64,000 nt of DNA. Source: Odobenus rosmarus divergens (taxonomy: Eukaryota > Chordata > Mammalia > Carnivora > Odobenidae). Positions 45,591-58,573 of the stretch are shown piece by piece. The translations under genes were made by a program, and so were the position numbers. The DNA is taken from assembly GCF_000321225.1 (NCBI RefSeq), contig NW_004450323.1, forward strand, positions 4,537,872-4,601,871, in the 5' to 3' direction. Numbering within the stretch: position 1 is the first letter of the stretch; each line of letters starts with the position of its first letter. The notes under the pieces are model-generated. The model worked only from the letters and a program-made list of their open reading frames with translations. It was not told the DNA's origin and searched no databases.

Positions 45591-47816
45591 TCTTTTGTTG
45601 TCTTTAATTAAAGAGTAGGGCCATAATTGTGCTAGGAAATTTGCCTTATTTTGAATTGTTAGGTGATCTGTTACCACAGATGTTTTAGTATATAAAAAAG
45701 TAGGAAAATACTATCTTACAACTTAGATTTCTCCTATTCTGAATTGAGCTTATTTCTCAAGAGCTACAAAAGAAGTTCTGATAGAGTGGAACAGAGCATG
45801 GAATTTCTGTCTTCTTAAGATGATAAGAAAAAAATATATATTTTTTGCCATAAATGCTATATCCTTTAATCCATTCATCTGCTTAGAAAATCTATAGCGA
45901 GAATACAGCATCTGTGTGTTTGACGATGTGGCTCAAACCATGACTTTTGGTCCCAATTAAATATAAATTGTGCATTTATGTGATAATAAGAAATACAAGT
46001 TGAACAATTTGTGGTCTATTCCAAATCCCATAGCACATGCTTAAAAGCCAGGGGTCCTTGCGCTTGGCAATGTAGTTTCCTAATATTGAGCATGTCGTGT
46101 CCCTTGAAATTGTGTGGAGTAATTTAATAAAATAATGAAACTCATAGGTGGTTTCCTGCCAAGATTTATTTTACTTTTCCTGCATTAATCACAGTTAATT
46201 TCTATCGAGAGGATATTTGAAAAATGATAAAAATTTTGCACAGAAAATATTTGTGACCTAATGTGATCATATTTTCTTGGACTGGCCTGGCTGCTATGTT
46301 TTTATTTTACTTTTGCATCTCCTGGAAGATACCTCCCTTTCTGGAAATGGGGCCAAATGTCTCATGTACTCCTTTAAACCCTTAACTGAAGCCTTTTTCT
46401 GGATAATGTGTTCCATATGTCTATTACAATTTGTATGAAGTATCTGTGCCTGAGTTCCTTTATTTATTGCAAGTTTCTTGATTTTTGGAACATGACTTTT
46501 GGATTCTGAACCTTTGTTGAACCATGCTCTCGTGGGCTTGGGTTTCCAGACTGACCTTATTTCAGAGTGCTCTCTCTCTTTCTTGCTTGCTCGCTCTTTC
46601 TTCTCAAGTAAGGGGAGAGCATTGAGAAATTTAAAAAGAGTGGGCATGACTTTTGTAAAATACTTTGGCACTGACTCTAAGAAAAAAATGTTTGGAGGTT
46701 TGTTTGTTTGTTTGGCATAGTTTTAAGTAGCCAGATTTTGGCAAGCTAAGTTAGAGAAGGCTGTTTTTCCTTCCTATTCAGGATTAGCATGACTTCATGA
46801 AATGACCTTAGAAGCAATGTGCATTTATGCCCAGCCACCCTGGCGTCTCTTGCTTCAGATGTTCTGCACAAAGCCAAACCCGTGCTCACGCAGTGTACTC
46901 AGTGGATATATTACACTGCCTGTATATTGAAACATCTCCTTTGACATAAGGCATAGCCCACTCTCCCCATGTTGCCAAGACTGGGGCTCTCTCCCTTACT
47001 GTTCCACTGTCCCCGCCATTCATCAGCAGGATGTTGACTCCAGGGTCACCGGCTGCTGAGGCTGTAGACTCTGTGCGGTAGCTTCGATTTCAGGATCAGA
47101 GAGCTTTTCTCCTTACCCAGAAAATGCCATCCAGAATATTTCCTGTTCTCTTTCTATTTTGTTTTCTCAAATGCTGCCAAAGCAAATTTTATTTTAAAAG
47201 CCCAAGTTATTTTGGAAACGCCGAGGGGACCAAGGTGTTTCTGAATGGTTTATGATCGTGGCCCAAGCCAATTTGAAACCAAACGAATGTGTGTAAAAAT
47301 ATTCCCTCTTGGCAAAGAGCATAAAAGCCAAAGTTCAACTCATGGTGAGTTTTTATTGCCAAGTTATATACACCTCTCTGGGCAAAGGTTGGCCATGAGA
47401 CGTTCGATACCACCTGACCTCAACAGAGGCTGTCTGAAGGATGCAGTGATGGTTCACGTGTGTTTTTAGGGCATCTGTGTGCTTTCTGCAGAAGCAAGCT
47501 TGCTCTTCTGAGCACAGCACTGCAGACTCACCTCCATTCATGTTTTACTGGGAAAGCTGGAAACCATAAAACTGTAACAACAATGCAAAAAATATATTAA
47601 AGGGAGAAAAACAAGCATATGGTGCCAAAACCTATAAAGTGTTTCGGTGACTGGGGTGGGAGTAAGGAGCCACTTTTTGATGTTCAGTATTTATACAGCT
47701 GCCTATTTAGTGGTAAGAATTCATAGCAGCTGTGGTACCTCTAAAACAGGAAACCACCAGCTCACTGTATTATTGAGATTTAAATGCCTTTTATGTTTTA
47801 ATCACTCTCCGCACAG

Positions 47817-47920
47817 GAATGTAGGATCCTGAAGAATTTTTCCTCCTTGAGGGCCATCATTTCTGCGCTGCAGTCCAATTCCATCTATAGGTTAAAAAAG
47901 ACCTGGGCCGCCGTCCCCAA
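47817..47920 (+). CDS. RGL1: RGL1 exon, CDC25 domain middle (104 nt)
   Basis: The exon reads [20 protein letters not shown] and then [13 protein letters not shown], ending with a split codon (aa|g, Lys). The pattern C-x-x-L-x-NF-S-x-x-x-I-x-x-AL followed by RLKKTW is the most recognisable signature of the RasGEF/CDC25 family and part of the structural core. Acceptor gcacag|g follows a short pyrimidine tract; donor gtaagt is strong. The codon across the junction gives Lys before Asp-Arg, where I recall Arg in the human protein. That is a conservative change, or a lapse of my memory. Confidence 0.97.
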
Positions 47921-50394
47921 GTAAGTTCCCAAGTGTCCTGCTCTGCTTTCTTTGGCTGGGGTGACTGGTCGCTGTATCAAGGGTGCGGGTCCTTGCCTTC
48001 AAAGCTCATATTACATAACTAGAGAAACATGTTTGAAAGCCTCTGTGTGTCCCAGGCAGGGTGCTCTTTACATGGAATCAGTAATGAGTTTTGAGAGGGG
48101 CTGCCACAGACAAAGTATGCCGAAGCCAAGTTACTGGCTTTGGGGATGATTTTAAGGATGTGCCTATGATCTAGATTCCGAGGGGTAAGTTTGTGGAGTG
48201 ATGAAGTTATAGCAGTTTGCTGTTCCTTCTGGTTATTTCTCAGCCACATTCCAAAGCCCTAAGCTGTGCCAAGATGTGAGGGATCGTGTGCGTAGATAGG
48301 ACATTAGTTCTTGCTGTTCGGCAAGAATCTATTCAGTTCACTTCTGTTTCAGCGTGTTAAAAGCCATCTGAGTGATATTCAAAACCGCCAAGTGTTCCTT
48401 CCTAGGCACCTGACTAAAGTTATCAACTGGCCACATTTCATATTGTTTTTCATTTTGTATTTTTTTTATACTGTTTTCATTTTATATTGTTTTTCATACT
48501 TCTTGGTGGAAGCTTTGGAACAATTAACAATTTATTGTCCTTATTATTTTACTCTCTTCCTTCCCCTAGTTCCAGAGCTTCCCTTGTAAACCAGAGAACT
48601 TTTTGCAGAGGAGGGAAAGGTGAATGAGGAGGCAGCTCTGGTTCCCTATCAGTACAGATTTAGAAGCTGGGGAATGTGTCATGGCTACACACTACGCCAA
48701 TTACATTCAACAGGTCTACCTGGGCTTGCGCTAATCAAAAAGTCAGGCTGTATCGGGGAAGAATGTGTAAACTGTTTACAGTCTATACTGTATGCGGTAT
48801 AGTCAGTTTCAGCCAGGAGGGGAGCCAGCTGGCTCCCCAGGCAGGCCTGCCCTTGTGGGATTGGTAGCTTTAGTCCTCAGGAGTGGAAGGTCTAGGCATT
48901 TGGTTTCATCAATTTACTTAGAGCTGATTAAGCCCTAAGGGACCGACACTATCCAAACTTGCAAGAGACCCAGATCGGTATACCAGAATTTCGTAAGATT
49001 ATGCTGAAAAATGAGTGCCAGAGTACTCACACATACCAGTGGGCTCCTATTCCCAATCAGAAGAAAGGCTACTTGGGGGAAGTCAAATTATTTATTACAT
49101 AAGGCTTTGACGAGTCAGTAGAAAAAAATCGAAGTGGCTGATCGTAATGCCTGGTGTTACAGAGCCGTAGAAGCCACAGGCACTTGGAGACTCCAAAGCT
49201 CATGCTCTGTTTACAACACTGTTACCTACCAGGAGAAAACCTGGTAGATGGGCTTTCCAAAGTCCAGTGAAATTTTTTTGATCACCGCTTATTCCTTAGG
49301 TTCTTTCTCCTCTTCGTAAGTTTGAATAATCCAGCTGACTCTGTATGTGCAAGAAAGATTAGTTGATTGGTTTTCCTTTGCATATAAATCTTATGAAAGA
49401 GATGGGTCATATAAAATCATGAGATGATAGGCCTCGGTAAAATACAGTGGGAAAATCAGATACATACAGAGTCCTCATCCTCAATAGTGCGGGCCCCTCT
49501 CCTTCCCCTCATCAGTAGTCCCCGGTCATGGTATCAAAATAAAAACAAAGGGGGCTCAGGTGCTGAAATAGCTCCTGTGCTTGATTGCAACCTTCTCTGA
49601 TTGCAACGAAAGGTAATCCTATCTTTCTTTGGTGGTTGATAAATAGCATACTGTGGAAAGTCAGTTAGCCAGCCAAAGATTTCTTCCACAGCAAATTTGA
49701 GGTTAAAACACAAATAAAAAAAAAAAAATTAGTGGAGTTGTATCTTAATCTCTTGGTTACCATATGAGGCCCATTCTTCCAGCTGGCTTTTTAAATGATT
49801 TCGCCTCAAAACAAACCTCAAAGCCTCATTCTGTACAGTATGGGTGTCTGGTTTGTTTCTTAGTTGGTCAGTTCATGTTTTAGCAGGGATGCTGCAGAAA
49901 TGTCATGAGAAGATGCTTTCATATCAGCTTTCCATAGTTTTCACTGCTAAATTCAAGGGACAAAGTTAGGATACCTTATTTGGTTGTCACTTTCCCTGTA
50001 ATCCTTAATGCTAATCACTTTTCAGTGGACAGAGAAGACGTCTATTTATTTCTCTTTATTTAGGCCCACATGTAATTAAGTTCTTAATTATTTTTTCCAA
50101 AATACAAATAGCTGTAGTGGTTTTCTTTATGACAAGAATAATATTACCCTCATTATAAAACAAATAAGTTAATAATGGCTTTCCCGTGATCATGACGTGC
50201 TGCCTGGGGAATGATATGGCCCCGTCAATTCTCTGCCTCTGGAGTCCTCCACTCAGTAACCCTAGAGGGCTGGAAAGAAAAGCCTGAGGCCCGTGGAGAG
50301 GGACAGGGCCTCCAGAAGAGAGAGGGCAGAGTAGCCACTTTATATATTAATGATCCTGCTGACCTTCACTGCGGTCCCTCAAGGGGACTCCTAG

Positions 50395-50545
50395 GATGTT
50401 CCTTGTATAGGTAAGAAAATGGAAGCTCAGGATGGTTAAGCAAAGGGCCCAAGAGCCCTTGGGGAGGGAGGGGCAGAGTGGGGATTTGAACCCCCGCCCC
50501 TGACCAGAGCCCGTTCAGCTTCCATCTAATCTGACTCTGATTTGA
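50395..50545 (-). repeat. MIR, antisense
   Basis: aaaatggaagctcaggatgg, agcaaagggcccaagagccc and ggggatttgaacccccgccc follow the antisense MIR order. Confidence 0.8.
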
Positions 50546-50854
50546 GAGCACTGGCCTGTGACTCAGGAAATTTGGCTTCTACACCTGCCATGCTCAAAAC
50601 TTAGCAATGGAAATGTCAGCAAATCCCTTACCCTGGCATCTTCATCTCTAAATGAGGGAACTGGCCAGCATGATTTCTCAGTCCCCATGGGGCTGTGTGT
50701 GTGTTGCTAAGACAGATTTTTTTTTAAAGAACATGTCCCATTTGAACAACTTGATGCCCCAATTTAGCAATCCTTATTTATGATTATAACAGGTGGTTAG
50801 GAAAACCCCCCTCTTCACATAGGTGACTGTGTGTACCTTTGAAAAAAAAAAAGA

Positions 50855-51055
50855 GGAACACCTGGGTGGCTCAGTCGTTAAGCATCTGCCTTCAGCTCAG
50901 GTTGTGATCCCAGGGTCCTGGGATCAAGCCCCGCATCAGGCTCCCTGCTCAGCGGGGAGCCTGTTTCTCCTTCTCCCCCTCTCTCTGCTTGTGTTCCCTC
51001 TCTCGCTGTGTCTCTCTGTGTCAACTAAATAAATAAAATCTTTAAAAAAAAAAAG
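50855..51055 (+). repeat. Can-SINE, sense, near RGL1 exon 51200
   Basis: Head cacctgggtggctcagtcgt, body with cggggagcctg, CT-rich segment, tail aactaaataaataaaatctt and an A run. It ends about 145 nt before the exon acceptor. Target duplications could not be set because both flanks are A-rich. Confidence 0.92.
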
Positions 51056-51199
51056 CTGCATGAACAAAGTCATTGGCTTCCTCTCTGCTCCTGAGATCAG
51101 TCCAATCCCTCTGTAGCCACAGGTAACGGAGGGCAGCAGGGCTGAAGGTGTGGGCCTTTCACTGACTATTTGTGAATGTTTTCTTCCTCCCACTCCCAG

Positions 51200-51284
51200 G
51201 GACCGGATGCTGATGTTTGAAGAACTTTCAGATATCTTCTCCGACCATAACAACCATTTGACCAGCCGGGAACTTCTGATGAAG
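51200..51284 (+). CDS. RGL1: RGL1 exon, CDC25 domain (85 nt)
   Basis: One base completes the split Lys codon, then the exon encodes DRMLMFEELSDIFSDHNNHL and TSRELLMK. The F-x-x-L...N...LR-like pattern is the CDC25 block preceding the helical hairpin region. Acceptor cccag|g lies in a C/T-rich tract; donor gtgagg. A sense Can-SINE ends about 145 nt upstream of the acceptor. The antisense strand over this exon carries a long open frame that runs into that SINE; it is a chance frame. Confidence 0.96.
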
Positions 51285-51954
51285 GTGAGGCTCTTGGTGG
51301 GGGCACCGGGCCGCGTCGCGGATAGCTCTGGAATCCCTTCAAGGGGAGAGTGGCTTGAGGGCTCCCCACATTCCTGCAGTCCCAGGAGAAAGCCTGCAGC
51401 AACTAGAAGGCAGCATTTTTGTTTTTGCGGGCAAATCAAAGAAGCTCGGGGCTGAGAAAACTGAATGTCCAGCTCCGGAGCTTCACGGTTACACAACCAG
51501 ATTGTGAAACTTGTGCTCACGAGTGTATCTCTTTAACGAGCCGCTCTGCGGACACCAAGTGCTGGCGGCAAGGTGGGTGAGAGGCCCTGGAATATTCCTT
51601 CTCAGCAGAACATCTTCTAGAGTGACAGAGGCCAAGCCCGCAATTCCATATCCTGTATTTGGACCAAGTTGCACGGGCCCATCAGCAATATTTAGTGAAT
51701 GCCAAGTGAGTGCTGACTTTAGAACCGTAGAAGGTAGAAGTATAGCTCGGTTGATTTCATTTCCCCAGACATTTGTTGAATGTCCAATATCCGTAAAGCA
51801 CTGGAGCGGCCTCTAGGAATATGAAGGCGACTAACCCATAACCTGTTTTCAAGAATTCACCCTCTGGCTGGTGGATGGAGGCACTAACTGAGAATAAGTA
51901 GTCAAATAAAGGTACAAATAACAGGTTGTGAATGGTCATCAGAGGGGCACATAG

Positions 51955-52130
51955 GCCAGATATGATCATCACAACCTTTCTATAAAGTAGGTTTTATCAT
52001 CCTTGTTTTGCAGATAGCCAAGACTCAGAGAGGTAAGCCCTGTGTCGTAAGTCACACACCCGGTAGGTCATTAGTATGTGAACCCTACCTGGTGAGACTC
52101 TAAAGCCTGTGCTTTCATCACAGAGGCATA
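51955..52130 (-). repeat. MIR, antisense
   Basis: ggttttatcatccttgtttt, actcagagaggtaagccctg and tatgtgaaccctacctggtg fit antisense MIR. Confidence 0.8.
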
Positions 52131-52834
52131 AAACTGTTTCTTCTGCCCACTTGGTAGTAGGGGGCAGGATAGATCAGAGAAAACTTCACAGAGAAGGTAA
52201 ATCAGTAATTGAACAACAGTTGATTGAGCGTTCGCGATGTGCTGGGTGTCCGAGGTGCAACCACACTGAAGGCAGTCTCAGATCTGAAAGAGATAGCATC
52301 TCATGGGGGCCAGGTAGAGAAGCAGACAGTTATAAAATCATAGGGTATGCACTACCATAGCCCTGAACTGGGCAATTAGAGGATATGATCCTTGTCCTTG
52401 GTCTCTTTTTCGGTATAAGAGACTGTATTATCTGTAGAGATAGTAGTATTTAGTCCACTGACTTCACAGAATTGATTTGAAGATTGACTAAGATAAAATA
52501 TTTGAAAGCCCTATGCAAATGTGTTTTTAGTATTTGGCATGCTGTGTGCACACGAAGCCAAAGTATGCATAACAAATCAAAGTGAGTAAAGTATGGGCTA
52601 CATACACAAGCTCAGAGCACCCACTTGGAGGAGGGATGAAAGTCCAGTGGAGGTGGGGTCCCTATGAAAGGGCATCCACCTAACACCTATTAGATTAGTC
52701 ATTCCTGTAAGGGCATCTGTTATGGTCTTCCTGACGGTTGTCCTCCTAAGTCCTGCTCTTCCTGCATGTCTGTCTCATCGTGGGCTCTGCCGGGAACCCA
52801 GCCTGTTTCCCTGCTGGCCTGCAAGCCTCTTGCA

Positions 52835-52935
52835 GGCAGGAACTGGGTTCTTTTTGTCACTGTTCTATCCTTAATGCCTGACACAGTGCCTGGGATGCAG
52901 CAAATGTTCAGAAACTCTGTACAACTGCATGAATT
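52835..52935 (+). repeat. L2 3' end, sense
   Basis: caggcaggaactgggttctt, ccttaatgcctgacacagtg and gcagcaaatgttcagaaact are typical of an L2 3' end. Confidence 0.65.
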
Positions 52936-53572
52936 GGTGGGCCTTCAGACTCATGTGACTTTGAGAAGCTGCCCACTTGGAGTCAGTGATAGGAACAAGG
53001 CAGTTTGTGCTGATGTCCAGCTCTGGATTTGGCCTACCTGATTAGCTGCACACTAACCAGTGCTTGCTGAGATCGTGTTACTCCCTGCTTCGTGTCCCCC
53101 TGGATTTGCAGACTTTAAATGGAAACTCATCTGGCTGGAAGGAGATGGCTTAGTTGTCTCCCTGTCAGGAATACAAAGCTAGACTAACTGGAGCCACACA
53201 TTCAAATCCCAATAGCTCTGAGTCATCCTTCCAACATAGATAAATTCAGTGCCGTGCAGCCCATTGCCTGGTGGCGGTGTTCTGGCCAAAACCTTAGAAG
53301 CAAAGCCGTATCTAGACATTAAAGGTCCCGTAAACCTTTCTTAAATGTAGAAGTTGGCCCTTGTGCTCTAAATTAAATTTCTTCTACATGGCTCCAATCC
53401 CAAAGAAATGAAAAACTTGGCTATGAATTCCTGTGGTCTGTGCATTATCATTACAATGGTGTAATGTGTTTTGGGCAGGCCGTATGTATATGTAGGTCCC
53501 TTTCCAGTCACCTTTGTTGATCATTCTTCATATGAAGTATGTAAGTCTGAGTGTTAATTCTCAGCATGGTTG

Positions 53573-53592
53573 TAAAAAAAAAAAAAAAAAAA
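53573..53592. repeat. Poly(A) run
   Basis: An uninterrupted A run of about 19 nt in intron sequence with no recognisable retroelement body next to it. Confidence 0.85.
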
Positions 53593-54089
53593 GGAATCAA
53601 GGTAGTTATGTTCTCAAAAGAACCACAGAGAAAAACTGCAGGCCTCTGTTTCTAATATGGCGTTCCTGGACTCACACTGATTTACAGTTGGGTAATCTTA
53701 GTCTTAAAGACTGGTCTTCTCCTTCATTTCCGGGTAGATGTAATGTTCCACCTCTATGATATTCTGGCTGAGGCAACATAATAATAAACAAAAATCTAAA
53801 AAAAAAAAAAAATCTAAGGTTTTCATTTTAACTGTGGGGGAAAAAATTGTTTTTATTTTTCTCAAAGATTATCTTAAACCTGTGATGATGAACTTAGATC
53901 ACTCCGAGCGGTTGAATTGTAGAGTCCATAAATTTTAAAGCAGCAGAAAAGCAGACTGCCACCAGATTGTCCTGGTTCTTGGGACTCTTGGATGAGAACT
54001 CTCCCTGGTGGAATTACATAAAAACTGTGAGAAAGGCCCAGGAATTTGGCTCTGGTGAAAACGTATGTGTAGTGAAGCTCTGAAACATA

Positions 54090-54600
54090 CTCAAGTCGCG
54101 GTTGGAGCAGGCCTGTTAGGGCTCTGAAGGCCCATTCAGATCGCTACCACTAACTTCTGGGCAATAAAGTACCCAACACTGATTGAGAAGAATCCAGTGC
54201 CTGCATACACCCAAGGCCCAGGAGCAGGGTAGATGAGGCGGCTGAACTCATGGAGGTGGAGAATAGATGGGACTCAGGTGAGAAATTTTTACTAGAGAGA
54301 GAGAGGAAGGAGCGGGGGGGGCGGGGGGGAAGATATAGGAGGGGAGCAGGAGGTTGATGGAGGGAGAGGGAGCCATTTGGAATTCATCCAAACATAGGCA
54401 ATCATTAAGGATGACGTTTCCAAAGACCCAATTATAGCAAAAAACAAGAAGGTGACTTTGGCAGAATGAAGAGACACTAGGAGCATGAGTGTGGCCAGCA
54501 AAGGAGTCAGAAGGAAGGAACCAGTGTGATGCCATCAGCAAACCTGTGAAAAGTTCCAAGGGGTTTCAAGGGATCGGTGCTGTGAGAACAGAGCAGAAGA
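54090..54600 (-). repeat. L2-like segment, weak
   Basis: Text gcctgttagggctctgaagg and a GA-rich block suggest a diverged L2-like antisense segment. This is uncertain. Confidence 0.4.
54303..54331. repeat. G-rich tract
   Basis: Two G runs separated by single C (ggggggggcggggggg type) within a purine-rich segment. Confidence 0.8.
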
Positions 54601-56215
54601 TTTAGGGCCAAGAAGGGAAAATGGATACTGCTGGATGTGGCAAATAGTAGGTTTTCAGTTGACACCTTATCTGGAAGAAGTTGCACTAGCCATCTCTTCC
54701 ATGACCCAGCGAGGAACGGAGTCTAACTCTCTTGAAATCATGAAGTCATGAAATCCGCAAGCCTGCGAGCTCTCACCTCAGGTCTTCACCCTCCCTGCCA
54801 GCAGGGAGGGTGTCCCAAGTGCTCTTCCTTTCTGCCTCTGCTATTCTGTGGCTCTCGGGAGCCTTTTAACTTGTCAGAAATCCTTCTTAAGAATTTGAGG
54901 TCTGCCTTCCATAACTTCCACACATGATACCTCTTCCAGTGATTGAGAAGCTGGAAGGGGACCAGAGGGACCCACACAGGGAAGGGATGTACACTTGCCT
55001 TCAAGTCAGACAGAAGCGATTGCTCACTCCAAGCAAATTCTCAAGAATTTGGGAGGACTCACCACCCCCTCGCTTGGGAAATGGAACATTTTAGGCAGCC
55101 TTCATTCTTGCCCAGGAAAAGCTGTATGCAGGAGGTGGCTAAACAATACTGCTCCTTATCATCATTTGTGACAGGGAGAATTAAAATAGATCATGAGTCA
55201 CTGTGGGCTCTGGACCCAGGTGAGGGCTGGTGAATGCTAGGAGATCTTGGTGCCTCGCTGACATCGGGAAGGCCAAGTCTGCAGAAGACGCCGCTGCTCT
55301 GTGTGATCGGGGAAGGTCACAGGCCATGGTAACATAAACCCCAGGAAGACTGACCAAGGAAAAGCTACCGGAGCGCTTGTCCCCGACCAAATTGTGAAAT
55401 TTGCCTCCCATTCATACAGTTCCTGGAAAATGAGAACTCAAAAGACCCTGAAACCACAAAACCCCAAAGCACTGTGTTCAGTCAGCAGACTGGAGTTTAG
55501 TCACCATCGTGGAAGAGTTTGTTGTGACAACAGACAGGAGCTGAGGAAGGGTAGCCATCCGTCCCCAGGCCCCAGGAGGAAGGATTGACTTGTAAGAGTT
55601 CCAGACCTGAGAAAAGCAACTCAGGAGGATAGGTTGGGGGGAGGAAAATGGGGGAGAAAAAGTAGGCGAAGGTCTGGCTTTCATAGGTTAGTGCTGCTCC
55701 ACGATACGGGGCTTCCTCAGAAAACTTCCGGTACAAAAGTTTCATTTAGCTAAGAAATAACCACAGAAAGAATCCCGTTTCTTTCACAGAATGCTGGCAC
55801 ATGTGTTTCAGGCAAAGAGCAAGAAATCACAAAACGTACTGAGGAAGAGATCTTCATTTCCGGGGCATGTGATTAGTCCCAGTGAAATGTAGGATATGCA
55901 AAAAATTGCCTCGGTTCTGGGAACTTTGGGCCTGGTATTGACCATTGATTTGAACCACAAATCAGGGGTTCTTCTTACAAAGCAGGGGGGATATTGGGAT
56001 CACCCGAGGCCACCAGACCTTATTGCACATAGACCGCTTGCGACAAGCTGGCTGAACATTGACATAATTCAGCCCAGAGCCTGCTGGAGGCCTCTTGCTT
56101 TTGCACGGCATGCAGGCCATTGTGCAGAGGTTCCGGACCAGAAGCTATGTGCTCCTTCTCTTCCTTCTGCTGCCACTCTCCATTGCTCTCCTCTGTGTGT
56201 GCTTCTGTTTCTTAG

Positions 56216-56305
56216 GAAGGAACCTCAAAGTTTGCAAACCTGGACAGCAGTGTGAAAGAAAACCAGAAGCGGACCCAGAGGAGGCTTCAGCTCCAGAAGG
56301 ATATG
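56216..56305 (+). CDS. RGL1: RGL1 exon, CDC25 domain basic helix segment (90 nt)
   Basis: Thirty codons, phase 0 at both ends: EGTSKFANLDSSVKENQK followed by RTQRRLQLQKDM. It lies between the FEELSDIF and PYLGTFL blocks, where RalGDS-family proteins have a charged insert. Acceptor ttcttag|g follows a strong pyrimidine tract (56146-56213); donor gtacgt. A second open frame crosses this exon in another phase and reads through the pyrimidine tract as a leucine-rich, membrane-like segment; that frame is not the gene. Confidence 0.96.
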
Positions 56306-57544
56306 GTACGTACTGGCCCTCAGTCTTCCCTCAGGACCCGTCAGAAAGCAGCCCTGTGTGGCTGGTGGGGCTCCTGCATGGCCCCAGCACCTTTGATCTG
56401 CAGGGCACCCCTGCTTCCAGGAATGTTCTGCATCCTTTATTTATTCTCCACAGCCCTGGGAGGTCTGTAGGAGACATATTATCACTCCCATTTGACCCAG
56501 TGGGAAATAAACCCTTACACTTGCAAAGCATAGTGTTCTCTGGAACATTTTTTCCTCTAGAGGTAAGGAGAAAAGTCTGCAGGAGGTAGACTTCCTCCCT
56601 CTTGCTGTCTTCCTCCGTCCACTCCTGCACTTAGAAGCTGCTGCTACCTTGGCCTTGAGACCTCCTGGGCTTCGGTTCCCCAACAGGAATGCCTACTGTA
56701 GTCAACTTTGGACACCTGGTGGCCTAGCACATGGGTGCCGAGGAAAGAGCGTCTGCTCCCAGGAGGACTTAGTCTGTGTACTGGCAGATCTTTTCATTTG
56801 TTCCAAACCCTCTCTCCATTTTCCAGCTTTCCATACTAATCCCAAGGACTAGCCAGACCTTTTTCTAGTTTTTCAATACTCAAAGGAATACCGCACCTCC
56901 TTCCTTAAGACTGAAAGATAGTTACCATCTTTAGCTTTATCTTAAAGCTTTATTTTAAAAACTCTCCTTTTAGCATGGAAGAGGGAAAACCAGAGGGAGA
57001 GGAGGTTAAGAAACTGACAACCTCTAGATCGTCTCATCCCTGCTTTGGGAGGATTTTCTCCTTCTTTGGAAGGCTGGACATAAATCAGAAATGTTGTGTT
57101 TGAATGATACGACTCTTCTGTACCATAAAGCCTATGAAACATTTCACAGCATTTCAGACTTTTTTTTAGTTGTTCAAAGATAAGTTAAAAATAGCTGCTA
57201 AAAAAAGATTATTTTAGTTCAGGATGAGACCTTGTGCACATAACAGGGAAGGACAAACTGGGCCTGAGAGAGAGTCCACGGGGTGAACCTCTCCAGTTAG
57301 TTCTGGCCAAGGAGACAGCTGGCCTCCCATGGAGCAACCTGGTCCTGCCCTGGCTGGGGCTGTGTTTTCTTCCAGAATATCCTAAGTGCCTGAATGGAAG
57401 TGAGGAGAAGGTATCCATGGAAGTTAGTGCCTCAGCGGCCTTATGGAGAATTGAGATGATCTCAAAGGAAATTTCATGAGATTAATACTGCGTATACCTG
57501 CAGTTGAAGTGATTCTGTCTTCATTTCCAAGGGACAGTTAAAAA

Positions 57545-58140
57545 AAAAAAATAGACTTTTTACTATGAGTTTACGGATAAGTTCCAGATAGTACATGGAG
57601 TTTCTCTGAAGCCCTCCGCCCGTGTCCCCCATTGTGAACACCCTCTCTGGCCATGGCCCATCTGTCAAGCCCGAGGCACCAAGACCTCAGTGCTGGTGTG
57701 AACTGTGAACTGAAATCCAGACTTGATTGGGATTTCACCACTTTTGCATGAGGACGCTCTTTCTGCTCCAGGAGCCAGGTCAGGGAACCATGCTGTAAGA
57801 TGCTGTCCTGTCTCTCTGTCAGGCCTCCCTGCTCTGTGAGAGCTCAGCCTTCCTTGTTGCTCCTTCCCTTGACAGTCTTCTGGAATACCGTCCTGGGCAT
57901 CTTTAGAATGTCCCACAATCAGAGTGTGGCTGTTGTTTTCTAGTGAATAGGCTGAGATTATGGATTTGGGGGAAGGATATCACAGAAACAAAGTGCCATT
58001 CTCGTCACATCCCATCAAAGAGTCACTGGTGATATTAACCTTCATCACTTAGTTAAAGTAGTATTTTGCCAGATTTTCCACTTTAAAGTTACCATTTTTC
58101 CCTTTCCGGCTTCTATCCTTTGGAAGTGAGCCACAAAGTC
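57545..58140 (-). mobile_element. Old L1M 3' region, antisense
   Basis: Shares order and wording with 29640-30260: a start near gactttttactatgagttta, then aagtgccattctcgtcacat near 57990, then agtagtattttgccagattt. Highly diverged, non-coding. Limits are approximate. Confidence 0.6.
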
Positions 58141-58150
58141 TAGCCCATTT

Positions 58151-58328
58151 TTTAAAAGGATTTTATTTATTTATTTGAGAGAGAGAGAGAGAGAACAAGC
58201 AAGGGGAGAGGGAGAAGCAGGCTCCCCACTGAGCAGGGAGCCCAGTGTGGGACTCGATCCCAGGACCCTGGGATCACGACCTGAGCCGAAGGCAGACGCT
58301 TAACCGACTGAGCCGCCCACGTGCCCCC
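58151..58328 (-). repeat. Can-SINE, antisense
   Basis: Left tail aaaaggattttatttattta, (ga)n segment, antisense head ending gagccgcccacgtgcccccc. No clear target duplication was found. Confidence 0.93.
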
Positions 58329-58573
58329 CAAGAGGCCATTTTCATAGTGACACCCCATGCTCTTGTGGTATACACTCTTCCTCAATGTACAGTTGCCCTC
58401 CTTTACCAATGGTGAAGCCATTCCAAACCCCCAGGAGTATCCACACACTCTGAAAGAGAAAAGCCATCCCTTGAAACAGCCTAAGCAAAATACGAATCCT
58501 CTGTGAACACTCTTGAACATACTTGTATGATCTCCTGGCTTTGAGGCCTGTTTTCCTAACTTTGAAAGTTAGA

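Larger units (their letters stand above)
44331..47816 (+). other. RGL1: RGL1 intron, 3.5 kb
   Basis: Holds an L2-like fragment near 45020-45320 and a CA/CT simple repeat near 45536-45590. The rest, 45600-47816, is AT-rich unique-looking sequence with nothing I can name. Confidence 0.88.
47921..51199 (+). other. RGL1: RGL1 intron, 3.3 kb
   Basis: Holds a MIR (about 50395-50545) and a sense SINE (about 50855-51055). The span 47921-50390 is unique-looking apart from a T-rich stretch at 48435-48500 and an A run near 49722. Confidence 0.88.
51285..56215 (+). other. RGL1: RGL1 intron, 4.9 kb
   Basis: Contains a MIR near 51960-52125, an L2-type 3' end near 52840-52930, A runs at 53573-53592 and near 53799, and an L2-like segment near 54090-54600. 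From 54660 to 56140 nothing could be named. Confidence 0.88.

Noticed and set aside
50936..51520. 194-codon open frame on the - strand
   Set aside because: It runs through an antisense SINE and across RGL1 exon 51200-51284 in antisense. No family resemblance; a chance frame.
56095..56589. 164-codon + strand frame with a hydrophobic, membrane-like segment
   Set aside because: The hydrophobic part is the pyrimidine tract before exon 56216 read as Leu/Phe. The exon itself uses another phase.
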